A program made the position numbers and the translations under genes. A DNA stretch of 64,000 bases from Artemia franciscana (lineage: Eukaryota; Arthropoda; Branchiopoda; Anostraca; Artemiidae). The stretch covers positions 27,699,007 to 27,763,006 of the forward strand of contig NC_088867.1 in assembly GCF_032884065.1 (NCBI RefSeq), given 5' to 3'. Within the stretch, counting starts at the first letter, position 1. Every line of letters begins with the position of its first letter. The notes beneath the pieces are model-generated. The model was not told where the DNA came from. It did not search any database and saw nothing but the letters and a program-made list of their open reading frames with translations. Shown here in pieces: positions 1-11,377 of this stretch.

Positions 1-876
1 ATAAAGACAGGAAATATTGTTCTAATTGAATAGAAGAATCCTGAACAAAGATAAAATTAAAAAGAATTATCAAATAAAATTAAAACGAACAAAAATTAAC
101 ACAAGTAAGAGTAGGGTGTCTGCTCCAAGAACTTTCTAGGACAAAAGAGTGACACCAGTACTAAACTGAAAATGTAATGACTTTTAAATAGTCTTTATTC
201 TATAAATAGAACATTGAAAGTTCCAATTTTGCTGAGACTTCCAGAAATTAACAGTATTATATTTTTTATAATAAGTGTAATTTTACTAGTCTAATACGCA
301 GTAAATTTTTGTTAATTCTTTCTTTCAAAGGTGTAGAAAATGAATCGTTAAAAACTTTATTTTGATAGGGAGTTTTATAGGGATTGATATAAAACTTTAT
401 TGATAGGGATTTTATTTTGTTGCAGTGATGATTTTAATATAATGAATATTTAAAAACATTGCTAGAACTACAAATAATTTTAATTGAAATGCTAATCATT
501 CTCTTGCCTTAGGGAGATACGAAGCTAGCTGTGATGTTGTTTATATTAATTTCTTTTCTGCTTAAGTTTGGCTTGGCTCTTCATTGTGATTTCTCTTCGT
601 ATAATGATTTATCTGTTCATCCATATAACTGTCTGTTTCTTTGTTTTTTCATACATTTTTTACTGATTTACTTTTTAGGTTGAAATTCTTATACCGCTTG
701 ATTTCTGCTCTTTTTAGGTTGTAATACGGGACTCTTTAATTTTCATTGAAAAAAGTTTTCGTTGGAATTTTTTTATCTAGTTGGAGAAAGCAACTTGTGC
801 TAATCTGATAAATGTCACAATTTTTTTCTGAGTGTATAAAATTCAAGTGAAATCTATATTCGAGTATAATCATATT
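1..876. other. AT-rich DNA downstream of the TMC gene
   Basis: No coding exon, RNA gene or recognisable transposon seen. AT-rich with short homopolymer runs. It probably starts just past the 3' end of the TMC transcript. Confidence 0.5.
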
Positions 877-882
877 TTTATT
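877..882 (-). promoter_or_regulatory. Candidate poly(A) signal of the TMC gene
   Basis: Canonical AATAAA on the minus strand, 63 bases after the TMC stop codon. The cleavage site would lie around 845-865. In such AT-rich DNA the hexamer is common, so only its position supports it. Confidence 0.5.
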
Positions 883-945
883 CCTCCTTTCAAAATTTTC
901 AGCCTCTGATAATAATTTTCTAATAAAGCATGGTTTCCAGAGCAG

Positions 946-1025
946 CTAACCGTGAGCAATATCAAAATCAGGAACCATTCTTCTTTCTATTCGTGGTACA
1001 GAGTAAACTCTTTCACTTGGAACGT
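946..1025 (-). CDS. TMC gene, terminal coding exon (C-terminus and stop)
   Basis: Last coding exon of the TMC-like gene. On the minus strand a pyrimidine-rich tract and CAG precede base 1025. Two bases complete the codon left open by the exon at 3300-3214, and 25 codons plus TAG follow. The tail reads DVPSERVYSVPRIERR and ends MVPDFDIAHG. It is hydrophilic and basic, as expected for the cytoplasmic end of a TMC protein, but I recognise no domain in it. The match in splice phase and the stop close to a poly(A) signal are the main support. C-terminal tails vary strongly in this family, so homology alone would not prove this exon. Confidence 0.7.
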
Positions 1026-2260
1026 CTGAAAATAAAACACGTTAAGGCAACTTACAGACACAGTTATGATTTTTAAAACACCCTAACCCCCATCCTAGGA
1101 AATTAATGTCAAACACAAGATATTTTGTGTGTTTAAAGGAACCCAGGAGAAACAGTTATACTAAAGACAACAAAAAGGTTATGCTTATTCGTAGGAAGAC
1201 AGAGTGGTTATCAACAGTATTATAAAAATGTGGGATTGCTTTTCGTAATTATTAATTATTTCAAAAACAGCAACTATTTCATTTCAAAACAGGAACCATT
1301 TCAAAGAAACAGCCGAAACTATTTTTTTTTTCAGTAACAAAATACATTGCGCCAGAGCAAATTAGTGTTTTCATCCATTATACGAAATCAAACGTCCATT
1401 CATATAAAATAAAAACCTATGATTTATATTAGATTTTCTGTGATAAAAAACCCTCAGAAGTTTTGAGCCCAATTTTGACAAGCCACAGCAAAGTGTTGTT
1501 TTTTTACCATTTTGTGCAACAAAACATCAGTAAATATAGACATATTTATATAATTTGTAGTAAACGATTTTATTAAAAGATTGTCTATTGTAGCTTATTC
1601 AGGAATGACAACTATTATTTGCATTAGTCTTAATATTAAAATATTATTTGCGAAACAAGTTTGCGGGAATTTTTAACAGTATCCTGAAATTCCTCGAGAA
1701 ACTTGTCACAGAAACAGAAAAACACACCATTATTGAAAAACCATAAAGAAAAAATTTGCAACTTCAGCGTTGAACAACAAGAAGACTCACTGTTTTTCAT
1801 GGGTATACAGACGCATGCTTTTTTTTTCTTTTATTTTTGCTGATAGGGCACTGTAATACCAGAGAATGTTATTTAACACCTTCTTTCAAAGGTACATTTT
1901 ATATATAATTATTGTTAAAATAATTTTTCAATCTTATTACTTAGTCTGAAAACTAAGAAGAAGAAAAATAAGTTATCTTGAGGGACCCAATTAAGGGCTC
2001 AAAATAGAATATACCTTAGAAGTTATGATCGATTTTGAAAAGAGAATAAAAAAAACATCAGGTAGTGTATTTATTTTGTTCCTTGCCAATATATATGATT
2101 ATGCATGATATACGTTCAACAAATAATCAAAGTTCAAACAGTAGTAGTAACCCTTCAATTACCCCGAGCATGGCCATACCCCTCTATTCCAAGTACGCCC
2201 AAAGGGATCTATTCTAATTCTGCCCATAGTGGGTATACTGAAGCCATTTGACAAACCCAC
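1026..2260 (-). other. TMC last intron, unassigned part
   Basis: The intron runs from 3213 to 1026. This part holds AT-rich sequence with no open frame of note and no repeat I can match elsewhere in the window. Confidence 0.45.
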
Positions 2261-2560
2261 AAAGACAGACACTGAGACAGGCAAATAGACGGTCAGACAC
2301 ACAAGCATAGAGAGAGAGAAAGATAGATAGAGGAAGAGAGAGTAAGAGAGAGAAAGATAGAGAGAGGCCAAAACACACACAAACGCAAAGAGTCAAACAC
2401 ACAATTACAGAAAGAAAGGCACAAATAAACAGACGGTGAAGACACACAAACACACAAAAGAGACAAAGAAACAGGCAAACAGATGGTCAGACACGCAGAC
2501 ACAGGAAGAGAGAAAGAGTCAAAACATTAATATATAAAGACAGACACAAGTAAACAGACG
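2260..2560. repeat. Degenerate CAGACGGTCAGACAC / GAGAGA low-complexity tract
   Basis: Purine-rich on the + strand. Imperfect recurrences of CAAATAGACGGTCAGACAC-like words (about 2280, 2428, 2475, 2548) are interspersed with GAGAGAAAGATAGA runs. The open frames it produces on the minus strand are Ser/Leu/Cys-rich translations of the repeat and are not genes. Confidence 0.7.
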
Positions 2561-2574
2561 GTCAGAAGAGTTAG

Positions 2575-3065
2575 TTCTATATCAGACTCTATATAGAAAT
2601 GTGGAATTTTGCATTCTTTACCGGAAGCAAGATCACAGATACGGGTTTATTTTTTGTTTTCTTTGTCCTTCCCAGGGTGACAGTATTGAACTAGTTATCC
2701 TATACGATCGAAATAGGGAACATTTGATCAGGAATCAAAAGTTTGAGTGCCCCTTTGAAATGACCAAAAATATTGGAAGGCAGCTAGCTCCCCTCCCATG
2801 CCTGTTTTTTTTTCCCAAAGTCTTCCGATCAAAATTTTAAGATTGCCATTTTGTTTACCATAGTCAAAAAATCTAATGTGTATGTCTTTGATGATGCCTT
2901 GCCCCAGGCCCCGGGTGAGGTGGTGCATGTTGTGAACTTAGCCCAATGTGTACATATAGTATTGGCTATTGGGAAGTGCACAGAAAATTGTCAGAGGGGG
3001 GATGGCACATTTTCTAGCAGGGGGGAACTTGACGTTTTCAGTTCACCCCAAAGAAAAATATGATG
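2575..3065 (+). mobile_element. Foldback element, diverged internal fragment (C12)
   Basis: A diverged copy of the middle of the foldback family. It contains recognisable versions of the AAAATGTGGAATTTTG block, the CCAGGGGTGATCGTATCGAC block, the GGAGGGCACCTAGGCCCC block, and the ATATAGTAATGGTTATTGGG block near 2955. Neither terminal hairpin is present. Divergence is much higher than among the right-hand copies, so this is an old insertion. It lies in the last TMC intron. Confidence 0.8.
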
Positions 3066-3213
3066 TGCTATTTTCAAAATCTAGCTCTATTCTTGTCATT
3101 CGTCATTTATCATGTGCTTTCTGTTTTACCAAATGATTAACCATTTTTAGTATCCTTGAAAATTCTTAAAATAAGAAGCTAGTCTAAAATTAAAATGAAT
3201 GAAAGATGCCTAC

Positions 3214-3300
3214 CGTATACGCTGACTTGGTCTTTATCTGTCAGTACATTTTTTCGCATTATGATATCACTACACTCCCGGATTTGGATTTCTTCCTGAT
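3214..3300 (-). CDS. TMC gene, penultimate coding exon
   Basis: 87-base exon in the cytoplasmic C-terminal tail. It follows TTTTGTTATAG and ends before GTAGGC. In the frame dictated by the exon at 7577-7355 it is fully open, reads D-QEEIQIRECSDIIMRKNVLT and continues to VSVY, and leaves one base that is completed correctly by the last exon. Charged, with no membrane segment. Read in the frame that would follow inclusion of the 3469-3399 exon, it reaches a TAA after 13 codons. Assignment rests on open frame plus matching phases; I do not recognise a domain. Confidence 0.7.
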
Positions 3301-3398
3301 CTATAACAAAATTAAAGCCCATGTAGCTAATTAAAGACCATCGCTCATGAGAATCCTAACTTCCTATTCATTTTCTTAAAATATTGACAAAAACCTAC

Positions 3399-3469
3399 CT
3401 TCTTGTTCTTAGATAGTCTTATAGTTGATGTGCAAAGAGGTCCGCCGTCTAAAGAAAATATTTGTTTGC
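3399..3469 (-). CDS. Candidate alternative C-terminal exon of the TMC gene
   Basis: A second exon-like block between the 7355 donor and the 3300 acceptor. It has a CAG acceptor before 3469 (a TAG acceptor before 3448 gives a 50-base version in the same frame) and an AAG|GTAGGT donor after 3399. Only the frame phase-compatible with the 7355 donor is open; the other two contain stops. It encodes GKQIFSLDGGPLCTSTIRLS followed by KNKK. Inclusion shifts the next exon into a frame that adds 13 residues (IRKKSKSGSVVIS) and stops. It could be an alternative ending, a poison exon, or chance. No transcript evidence is available here. Confidence 0.4.
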
Positions 3470-3924
3470 CTGCAGAATTTAAACGTGGAGTAAAATGAGT
3501 TAATTCCTGACGCAAAGTGAAAACAAGCTCAGTTGAAACTGGGGAGGGAAGTTATGCAAAAAATAAAAATAAAAATGCTAGGTCTTAACCCAATGAAAAC
3601 ACAAGGTAAGTCCTGACTTGGCACAGAAATGAGCTAAGTCTGACATTCTGCATACAAAAGGGAACTAAGTTTTGATTCAGCGTTACATTGATCTATATCC
3701 AAGCTGAGGAATTTCAGCTACCTGATGTAATTTTTAGCTAAGTCTTTATTCGGTGCAAAAATTGCTAAAAGCTTTTTCGATTTGTATTCTTTGATAACCA
3801 AAACAAGTTCATGGGCACCTAAATCGATGCCCACCCCTTCTTTGGTCAAAACTAGATTTTTAGCAAACATCGTTCTTGCTGCAGCCTGATATTTAGCTTA
3901 CATGTTCTGCTAGAGGAATCAAAC

Positions 3925-5150
3925 CAATGGCAAGTACATGTTATTTTGGTGTTTATAGACTTCTTGAAAGCATTTGACCGAGATCCGTTGATTCCTGAAT
4001 TTAGAAAAAGGGAATAGTTGTGGGAAAAGTCAAAGTCATGGCCAATTGTAGAAAAAAGCCAAGACAGATTGTTCAATTAAGTGGGCAGCCCAGTCAAGGT
4101 TAATTTTATCCCTTTGATTGCCGTGAAAATTACGAGAAAATTCTCCTAATGTATTGAAAGCCTCCGAAAATTGTGAATATGATTAAATTCCTGTGTACTG
4201 CACAGGTTTTTGCAGTCCAGATGGAAAATGGGCTATCAGAGTGGTTTCCTGTTGAGTCTGGTGTACGTCAAGGATGTTTAGCAATGCTTATTGATTTTGT
4301 TCTTCGAGCTTACCACGTTAGAGGATGCCTACAACTAAGCCCCGAGCGACTGCGATTTCGCTGAACGATATTATTCTCGTGGCTCACTTCCAAGAGGACA
4401 TTCAACATAATCTGAATGAATTAGCTCCAAGAGCTTCCCCTATGGGTCTGAAGATTGATATAAAACGAAATGTATGTCAAACGCAGTTGTGACGACCATT
4501 GCAGCTGGAATTCGATACGAAGGCACTGATATAGAAGAGGTCAGAGAATTTAAGTACCTCGGTAGTACAATTACCCAAGATGGGAATTGCGACAGAGAAG
4601 TCTTGCTACGCATAGTGTATGCAGGTGGAGCATTTTCTCAGCTGTAATATATTTGGAGATGTAGATATTACTCTCAGAAGTTGAAATTGCGATTGTTTAG
4701 GGGTTAATGTACTCTCTGTACTTTTATATGGATGTGAGCCTTTCAAAGAATGCTGAGAAAAGACAATTAGTCTTCGAGAGTAATTGCCTGCGTCGAATCT
4801 TTGCGTTACATTGGACCAATCGAGTAACGAATGCCCAGATTAGGGCTGATACCGAACAACCACTGGTGACTGGCGAGATCAGAATGAGAAGATAGGAAGT
4901 ATTGGGGACAGATGACCCGCATGAGCGAAGGACGCCTCTCACACAATTTATGGTGTTGGACCCCACCTGGCTTTCGAAGGAGTGGAAGACAATGCAACAC
5001 ACTTGGTAGATCCCTGGAGAAAGAGGCAACGAGTCTCTGAGCCCTTTTGAATGAACTTTGGTCTTCGGCACAACACCGTTTAGCTGGAGGTCAACCGTCG
5101 TTGCCCTTTGCACCCTCAAGTGTAGGAGGATCTAAGTAAGTAAGTCTTAG
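3925..5150 (+). pseudogene. Decayed non-LTR reverse transcriptase relic
   Basis: Remains of a LINE polymerase with many frameshifts and stops, lying in a TMC intron. Reverse-transcriptase motif A is legible as VFIDFLKAFDR (about 3948-3984). The pre-motif-B block reads SEWFPVESGVRQGC near 4234-4276, after a VQMENGL segment. The thumb region reads EEVREFKYLGSTITQDG near 4534-4580, followed by NCLRRIFALHWTNRVTN near 4783-4834. The end is a short TAAG-type tail (GATCTAAGTAAGTAAGTC). The catalytic YxDD block is not legible. It differs from the LINE at 11378 and looks much older. An open frame on the opposite strand (5119-4724) is antisense to it. Confidence 0.8.
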
Positions 5151-7354
5151 CAAAAAGGGTATTTAACATCTGTTTGACTCTGGACTAATCCAAATAATTC
5201 CACTCTGTATTAAAGAAAGAACAAAGTTGGTCTATGACCCCTCGATACCACCCTAACCTTAACTTTTCAGCACACAGGAATTTTTTTTCTTTGCTGATTA
5301 CATAGAAACTTACGGGAAAGTACCTTTGACCAACAGGACACGAGAATAGCGAATTTCACAAGCGTAAACCACTGTTCTGAATGCGCAAATTATATTGATT
5401 TTTGAATATGCTTGAAATTTATGACCCAAATACCTTGGATAAAGAGGACAAAGGTGACAGATATTGAGATGTGTTATTTATTTCAAAACCCCACTATTTG
5501 CGGGGAAGTGTCCAAACCTAATGGAAATTTGGTAAATTTAACCTATAGGAAAGTCCTTCACAAGATTTTGGGCTGCTAGCTCTTTCCAAATTACCGCGAA
5601 AGAATAATTTGAGCCCAAAAAGTATATACATTAAAATGAATGTCACATATAAGAAAAGTAACGTATTCAGCAATAGATGAATAAAGGAATCATAAACCAA
5701 ACAAAAAAAAAGAACTAAGATGAAAAATCAAGTCAAACTTTCGCAACTTAAATCTTAACGATTTATCACAGCTTAAAACGAAGAAAAATTATCACAAATA
5801 AGTGTAGGCTACCTTTCCAAAAGTAAAATTGTTAAAGGCCAGAACGTCATTTACATTCCTTGTCTTTTGGCCAAACAAACTGAAATGCAGGTGGAAAAAT
5901 AGAAAAAAAATATTAGCAACTCCCCCTCCCAGAAACCAGCTTCTGGCGAAGCACCAGAAAAATTTAGTAACTTTTTCTCCAACCATTTTCCAGAGACAGG
6001 GTGGTCCTAGGAACTGGGAAGGGAGCACCTTCGATTGCAAGTAAAAAATCATCGCCCATTTTTAAAGGCTGATAGTTATCAGAAGGTCACTAACTTCTCC
6101 CCTCCTCTCCTTGTACCCTTCTCTGCTTTACAAAACTCACTAAGTAGTAGTAGGGGCTAAATTTGCTGTATCTCCGGTAAAATTAAATAGTTTTGCTCTA
6201 TAAGCACCTTTGGAACTTAAAATCTGCTAACGGTTAAGCAACGAAGTAAACGAAAATACACTTTGTTTTGTCAGACTACCAAAATAGCCTATGAGTAATA
6301 TCCTGAGAATGACATGGAAAATCATGGTGGAACTTATAGAAGCCTTTCGAAGAGAAAACTGAACTTCGAATTTTTACTTGGGAAAGAACCCAGAAAAGAT
6401 TTAAGCAAATTTGTTTCAAATCTGTCTGAAAGTCTTGGCACTTTAAGCCCCTATGTGCCAAGAATATACTTATAGTTAAGTAACATTATAAAATGAATGA
6501 CACTAGACTACATGCACCCATGCTAAAAAAAAATAATAGAAAAACATAATATCTGTAACATCTCAAGAACTGCTTGGGAATAAAACTGAAATTTTCAGGA
6601 GATGCCGGGATTAAGGCATATCAAACTTTTTGGCAGTATGCCTTTTTAAACATTTAAAATAGTGTGCATGCAATATTTCAGGAGTACCATGGCTGATGCC
6701 GTACTATGGCCGATGCACTGTTTCGCCGAAAAGATACAAAAGAGTTCTTCTGGTTTTTTTTCCATCATGGAAGAAACCATACTCTGCTTTACAGTTGTGT
6801 CAAAAAACAAATAAGCATAAGGTAAAAAAAAGGACAAATAAACGCATACGTCTTTGATACATTTTACAAATACATATATGCAATTTTTTCATATATAGCA
6901 AAAAACAATTTCCCCACAAATTTTGATATACAGAGAAGTGTTCATTACAACCAAGGTATGCATACAGACATGTACGTTTGTTTCAGAAATGGGACACCTC
7001 GCTGCGCTACAGACGGACGGGGTTCAACGGAGTGAAGTATTGGTTAGTTTCCTAATAGTTTGATTCACTACTTGACATTCAAACAGATATGATAAAAATA
7101 AAATATTTTGTTAAAGATAGTGGTATGATCGTACTACCGTGATTTCTTCAATCGAGGGTAGGAACGCTAATTACTGTATAGATACCTTTGCTGTGGTGTA
7201 CATCGACATACGCTGCGAGAGTTGACTGTTTCTGAAAATTTTCTGAGATTTTGTAATTGAGTCACTCAAATTCCATCAGATTTGGTGGCTAATATATTCA
7301 ACAACCGTGCAAAACATGCTTAGTGTCTACCAAATTTCAAGGACAGAATTGTAC
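5151..7354 (-). other. TMC intron, no recognised feature
   Basis: Intronic DNA between the LINE relic and the exon at 7577-7355. I see no coding exon, RNA gene or match to the window's repeat families. Several short open frames occur (for example around 5829-6044) without recognisable content. Confidence 0.5.
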
Positions 7355-7577
7355 CTTTGTTATTAGTTGTATATGTCCTTCGCAGTCTCTTTAGACTGTC
7401 TTTTTCTAGCTTCAATTGGTTCTTCAAATCTACAACAGCTTCTTTCAAAGATGAGTTCAAGGATGTTAGGTAGTAAATAACCAGAACAAGGAGTATAAGC
7501 AAAGGTATGACAACACCAGGTGATGCTAGGTAACTTAGCACCCAATGAAAAGAACTTGGTGCGATTGCAAATATCTC
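7355..7577 (-). CDS. TMC gene, exon with the last conserved membrane segment
   Basis: Exon bounded by AATTTTAG before 7577 and G|GTACAA after 7355; it starts in phase 0 and ends with one extra base. It encodes EIFAIAPSSFHWVLSYLASP, then GVVIPLLILLVLVIYYLTSL, then a charged coiled stretch (NSSLKEAVVDLKNQLKLEKD and on to NNK). A short loop, the SPGVVIPLL segment, a hydrophobic helix ending IYYL, and then an EAxxDLKxQL amphipathic stretch are typical of the last membrane helix and start of the cytoplasmic tail in TMC proteins. Phase agrees with the preceding exon at 20893-20620. Protein role: ion-channel or scramblase-type membrane protein; TMC1/2 form the hair-cell mechanotransduction pore, but the role of this paralog cannot be read from sequence. 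Confidence 0.9.
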
Positions 7578-7697
7578 CTAAAATTAAAGGTGTCATAATT
7601 TGTAAAGTTATAGACTTGACCATAAGAAAAACTTATTTGAAGATATTGATCAGTATTAATATTCTGAGAAACAGAGAGGATTAACTAAACGCAATTT

Positions 7698-9397
7698 CAA
7701 ACAGTTCGTGGTAACGAACTGTAGTAAGGAGCGACCCGGCTCAATAGCAACCAAAACTCTAAAAAATGGAATTTTGATACCAATACCTACATAAAAAAAA
7801 ATCGCATTTTAATGCTGATTTTAAATATATAAGTTTCATCAAGTTTAGACTTACCCGTCAAAAGTTACGAGCCTGGGAAAATTTGCGTTATTTTAGAAAA
7901 TAGGGAGAAACGCCCCCTAGAAGTCATAGAATCTTGACAAAAATCACACCATCAGATTCAGCGTATCATAGAACTCTACTGTAGAAGTTTCAAGCTCCTA
8001 TCTACAAAAATGTGGAATTTTGTATTTTTTGCAAGAAGGCAGATCACAGATGCGTGTTTATTTGTTTTTTTGTTTTTTTTTTTTTTGTTTTTTTTTTTTC
8101 CCAGGGGTGATCGTATCGACCCAGTTGTCCTAGAATGTTGCAAGAGGGCTCATTCTAACTGAAATGAAAAGTTCTAGTGCCCTTTTTAAGTGACCAAAAA
8201 AATTGGAGGGCACCTAGGCCCCCCCCCCACGCTAATTATTTTACCAATGTCAACGGATCAAAATTCTGAGATCGCCATTTTATTCAGCGTAGTCGAAAGA
8301 CCTTATAACTATGTCTTTGGGGACGACTTACTCCCCCACAGTCCCCGTGGGAGGGGCAACAAGTTACAAACTTTGACCAGTGCTTACATATAGTAATGGT
8401 TATTGGGAAGTGTACAGGCGTTTTCAGGAGGATTTTTTTGGTTGGGGGAGGGGTTGAGAAGAGGGGGATATGCTGGGGGAACTTTCCATCGATAATTTGT
8501 CATGGGGAAAGAAAATCTCCATGAAGGGAGCGCAGGATTTACTAGCATTATTAAAAAAAAAAACAATGAAAAAATAAATATGAAAACGTTCTTTCAGCTG
8601 GAATTAAGGAGCAGCATTAAAACTTAAAACAAACAGAAATTATTACCCATTTGAGGGGCTCACCTCCTCCTAATACCTCACTCTTTACGCTAAAGTATTT
8701 TTAGTAATTTCAACTATTTATTCTGCGGCTTTTGTGATTATGGGGTCATTCTTAATGAATTGGGACAAAATTTAAGCTTTAGTGTAAAGAGCGAGGATCT
8801 GACAAGGGGGCGAACCCCCTCATATATGTAATAAAAATATGAGAATGCAAGAGTTCTTTACGTAAGCTAATTTATAAGTTACGTAAATCTTTTACTAATA
8901 AAAATTCTAGTTGCCTTTTTAATTAACCAAAAAATCGGAGGGCAACTAGGCTTCCTCCCCCGCTCTTTTTTTCTCAAAATCATTCGATCAAAATTATGAG
9001 AAAGTCATTTAGCCAAAAAAAAAAATGCAAATTTTGTTTTAATTATTCCTCTGCGGAGAGCCAAAATCAAAACATGCATTGATTCAAAAACGTTCAGAAC
9101 TTAATAAAAAAAACAAGTTTTTTTAACTGAAAGTAAGGAGCGACATTAAAACTTAAAACGACCAAAAATTACTTCGTATATGAAAGAGGCTGCTTCCTCA
9201 TCAACGCCCCGCTCTTTACGCTAAAGTTTTTTTACTGTTTTAAAAAGAAGAATTGAGAGAAAGAGTCAAACTTTAGCGTAAAGAGCGAGGCGTTGATGAG
9301 GAAGCAGCCTCTTTCATATACGAAGTAATTCCTGGTCGTTTTAAGTTTTAATGTCACTCCTTACTTTCAGTTAAAAAACTTGTTTTTTTTATTTAAT
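7698..9397 (+). mobile_element. Foldback element, complete copy C1
   Basis: About 1.7 kb, non-coding. The head hairpin at 7702-7721 has stem CAGTTCGT / ACGAACTG and loop GGTA, and is followed by GTAAGGAGCGAC. The tail hairpin has arms near 9112-9227 and 9268-9387 that pair almost perfectly, then CTTGTTTTTTTTATTTAAT. Internal landmarks include GGGGTGATCGTATCGACCC and the CCTAGGCCCCCCCCC block. No open frame has transposase character, so movement would depend on another element. A sequence like AATT flanks both ends, but a consistent target duplication was not found across copies. Confidence 0.85.
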
Positions 9398-10284
9398 TAG
9401 GAAAAAAATGGCAGGTACTTGCTACCAGTAACCTACATCCAAATGGCTCAGATTCTAATCCCTGTTTAAGAAAAAATTAGAGGAACTAATGATAATATAA
9501 GCCTGACTATTGTGTTAAGACTAAACACCAACTCAAAATTTTAAGTATTCAGATTCAGCAGACGAAAGATTTTTATGTTCAAATAAGTTTTTCTTATTTC
9601 CACTCTCACTATCACTTTCAATTGGGAAGAAGTAAAAAATAAAACAAAAACTAGATGGCAGAAATGGGATCTGAACACTAAGACTTTGAAGTATCTTTCC
9701 AAGCGTTTTTATCATATAGGGATTTATGGATACTTAGTAAATAATTCCAAAAATACTTCACCGAATCTTTACAAAAACGGTGTTGGGTACTTATGAATAG
9801 GGAGGAACCGACATAAAATTTTCCAATTTCCAACCAGTTTACATTGTGTTTCTATTTAATACGACCAGGGCAGTATTCAGGATTTTTTTCGAGGGAGTTT
9901 TACAAGAAGATTTTAATTTTGGAGGGGGGGGGACAAAGAACCTTTTTAAGCGCATCAAAAATTTGTTTTGGTACTTGTAGGAAATGCCCCCTACCTAATA
10001 TTCTTCAAATATGTTTTACTGACACTGAACCCTAATGAAATACACCTAAATATGATAAAAATATAATATTTAAAACAAATTTGGGCTATATTTTTATATA
10101 TTGGGGTAGGGGGTGGAATGGTGTAAAGTATTGTGGGTTTGCATGCCTAATGTGTTAGGTACAATTATTCTGCTTATTATTTAGTAAGAATTATTTTCTA
10201 CCTTCACACTGTCCAAATACTTTAGCACCACCTCACCACCCCTAATGTAAAAATATATAACCCAAATTGCATATTTTCTAATTA
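9398..10284. other. Intronic AT-rich DNA
   Basis: No gene recognised. Around 9865-10030 there is a poly-G bearing segment (GAGGGGGGGGGACAAAG) resembling the short repeat near 14115-14180, which reads GGGGAGGGGGGTCAAAATCC. Both could be remnants of one dispersed element. Confidence 0.4.
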
Positions 10285-11367
10285 ATCTGTCACTTCTCTT
10301 TGTCTTGTCTCACGTTAAGCTAGAAAAAAAGACAAGAGCTAAGAGCTCATATGGCACTTCTGACGAGGCAAGAAGAGCTAAGAGCCAAGAGATCATATGG
10401 CATGAGCTCTAACAAAATTTTATGAATCAATAGATTGATTTAAAAAGGAAAAAATGAGACTTAATGCCGGTCAGGATTTAAAATAAGAGCTCTGAGTCAC
10501 GATGTCCTTCTAAAAATTAAAATTCATTAAGATCTGATCACCCACTCGTAACTTATAAATACCTAATTTTTCTAATTTTTCCTCTCCCTTTAGCCCCCCA
10601 GATGGTTGAATCTGGGAAAACGACTTTTTGAAGTCAAATTGTGCAGCTCCCTGGCACGCCTACCAATTTTCATCGTCCTAGCACGTCCAGAAGCACCAAA
10701 CTCACCAAATCACTGAACCCTTCCCCCAACTCCCCCAAAGAGAGCGAATCCGGTCCGATTCTGTCAATCATGTATCAAGGACATTTGCTTATTCTATCCA
10801 CCAAGCTTCATCCCGATTCCTCCACTCCAAGTGTTTTCCAAGATTTCCCCCTCCAACTCCCCCCAATGTCAAAAGATCTGGTCGGGATTTGAAATAAGAG
10901 CTCTGAGACATAAATTCCTTCTAAATATCAAATTTTATTAAGATCCGATCACCTATTTGTAAGATAAAAATACCCCAATTTTCACGTTTTCCAAGAATTC
11001 CAGTTTCCCCCTCCAACTCCCCTCAATGTCATAGGATCTGGTCGGAATTTAAAATTAGAGCTTTTTTTAAATTAGAGCTCATTTAAAATTAGAGCACAAG
11101 ATCCTTCTAAATATAAAATTTCACTAAGATCTGGTCACCCTTTCGTAAGTTACAAATACCTCAATTTTAAAAATTACCCCCCACCCAACTCCACCAAAGA
11201 GATCAGATCCGGTCCGGTTATTTCAGTCACGTATCTTAGACAGGTTTCTATTCTTCCCATCAAGTTTCATCCTGATCTCACCGCTTTAAGTATTTTCTAA
11301 GATTTCCGGTCCCCCCCCCCAACTGCCCCCCACAATTACGCTTGATCCGGATGAGATTTAAAATAAG

Positions 11368-11377
11368 AGATCTGAGT
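11368..11377 (+). repeat. LINE target-site duplication, left copy
   Basis: AGATCTGAGT immediately before the LINE body; identical to 13274-13283. It belongs to the family B monomer that was the insertion target. Confidence 0.85.

Noticed and set aside
2159-2502. Minus-strand Leu/Ser/Cys-rich frames resembling signal or membrane peptides
   Set aside because: Produced by the GAGAGA/CAGACA low-complexity tract.
4724-5119. 131-residue open frame on the minus strand
   Set aside because: Antisense to the reverse transcriptase relic, whose sense frame explains the sequence. The same applies to the minus frames inside the LINE at 11378-13273.
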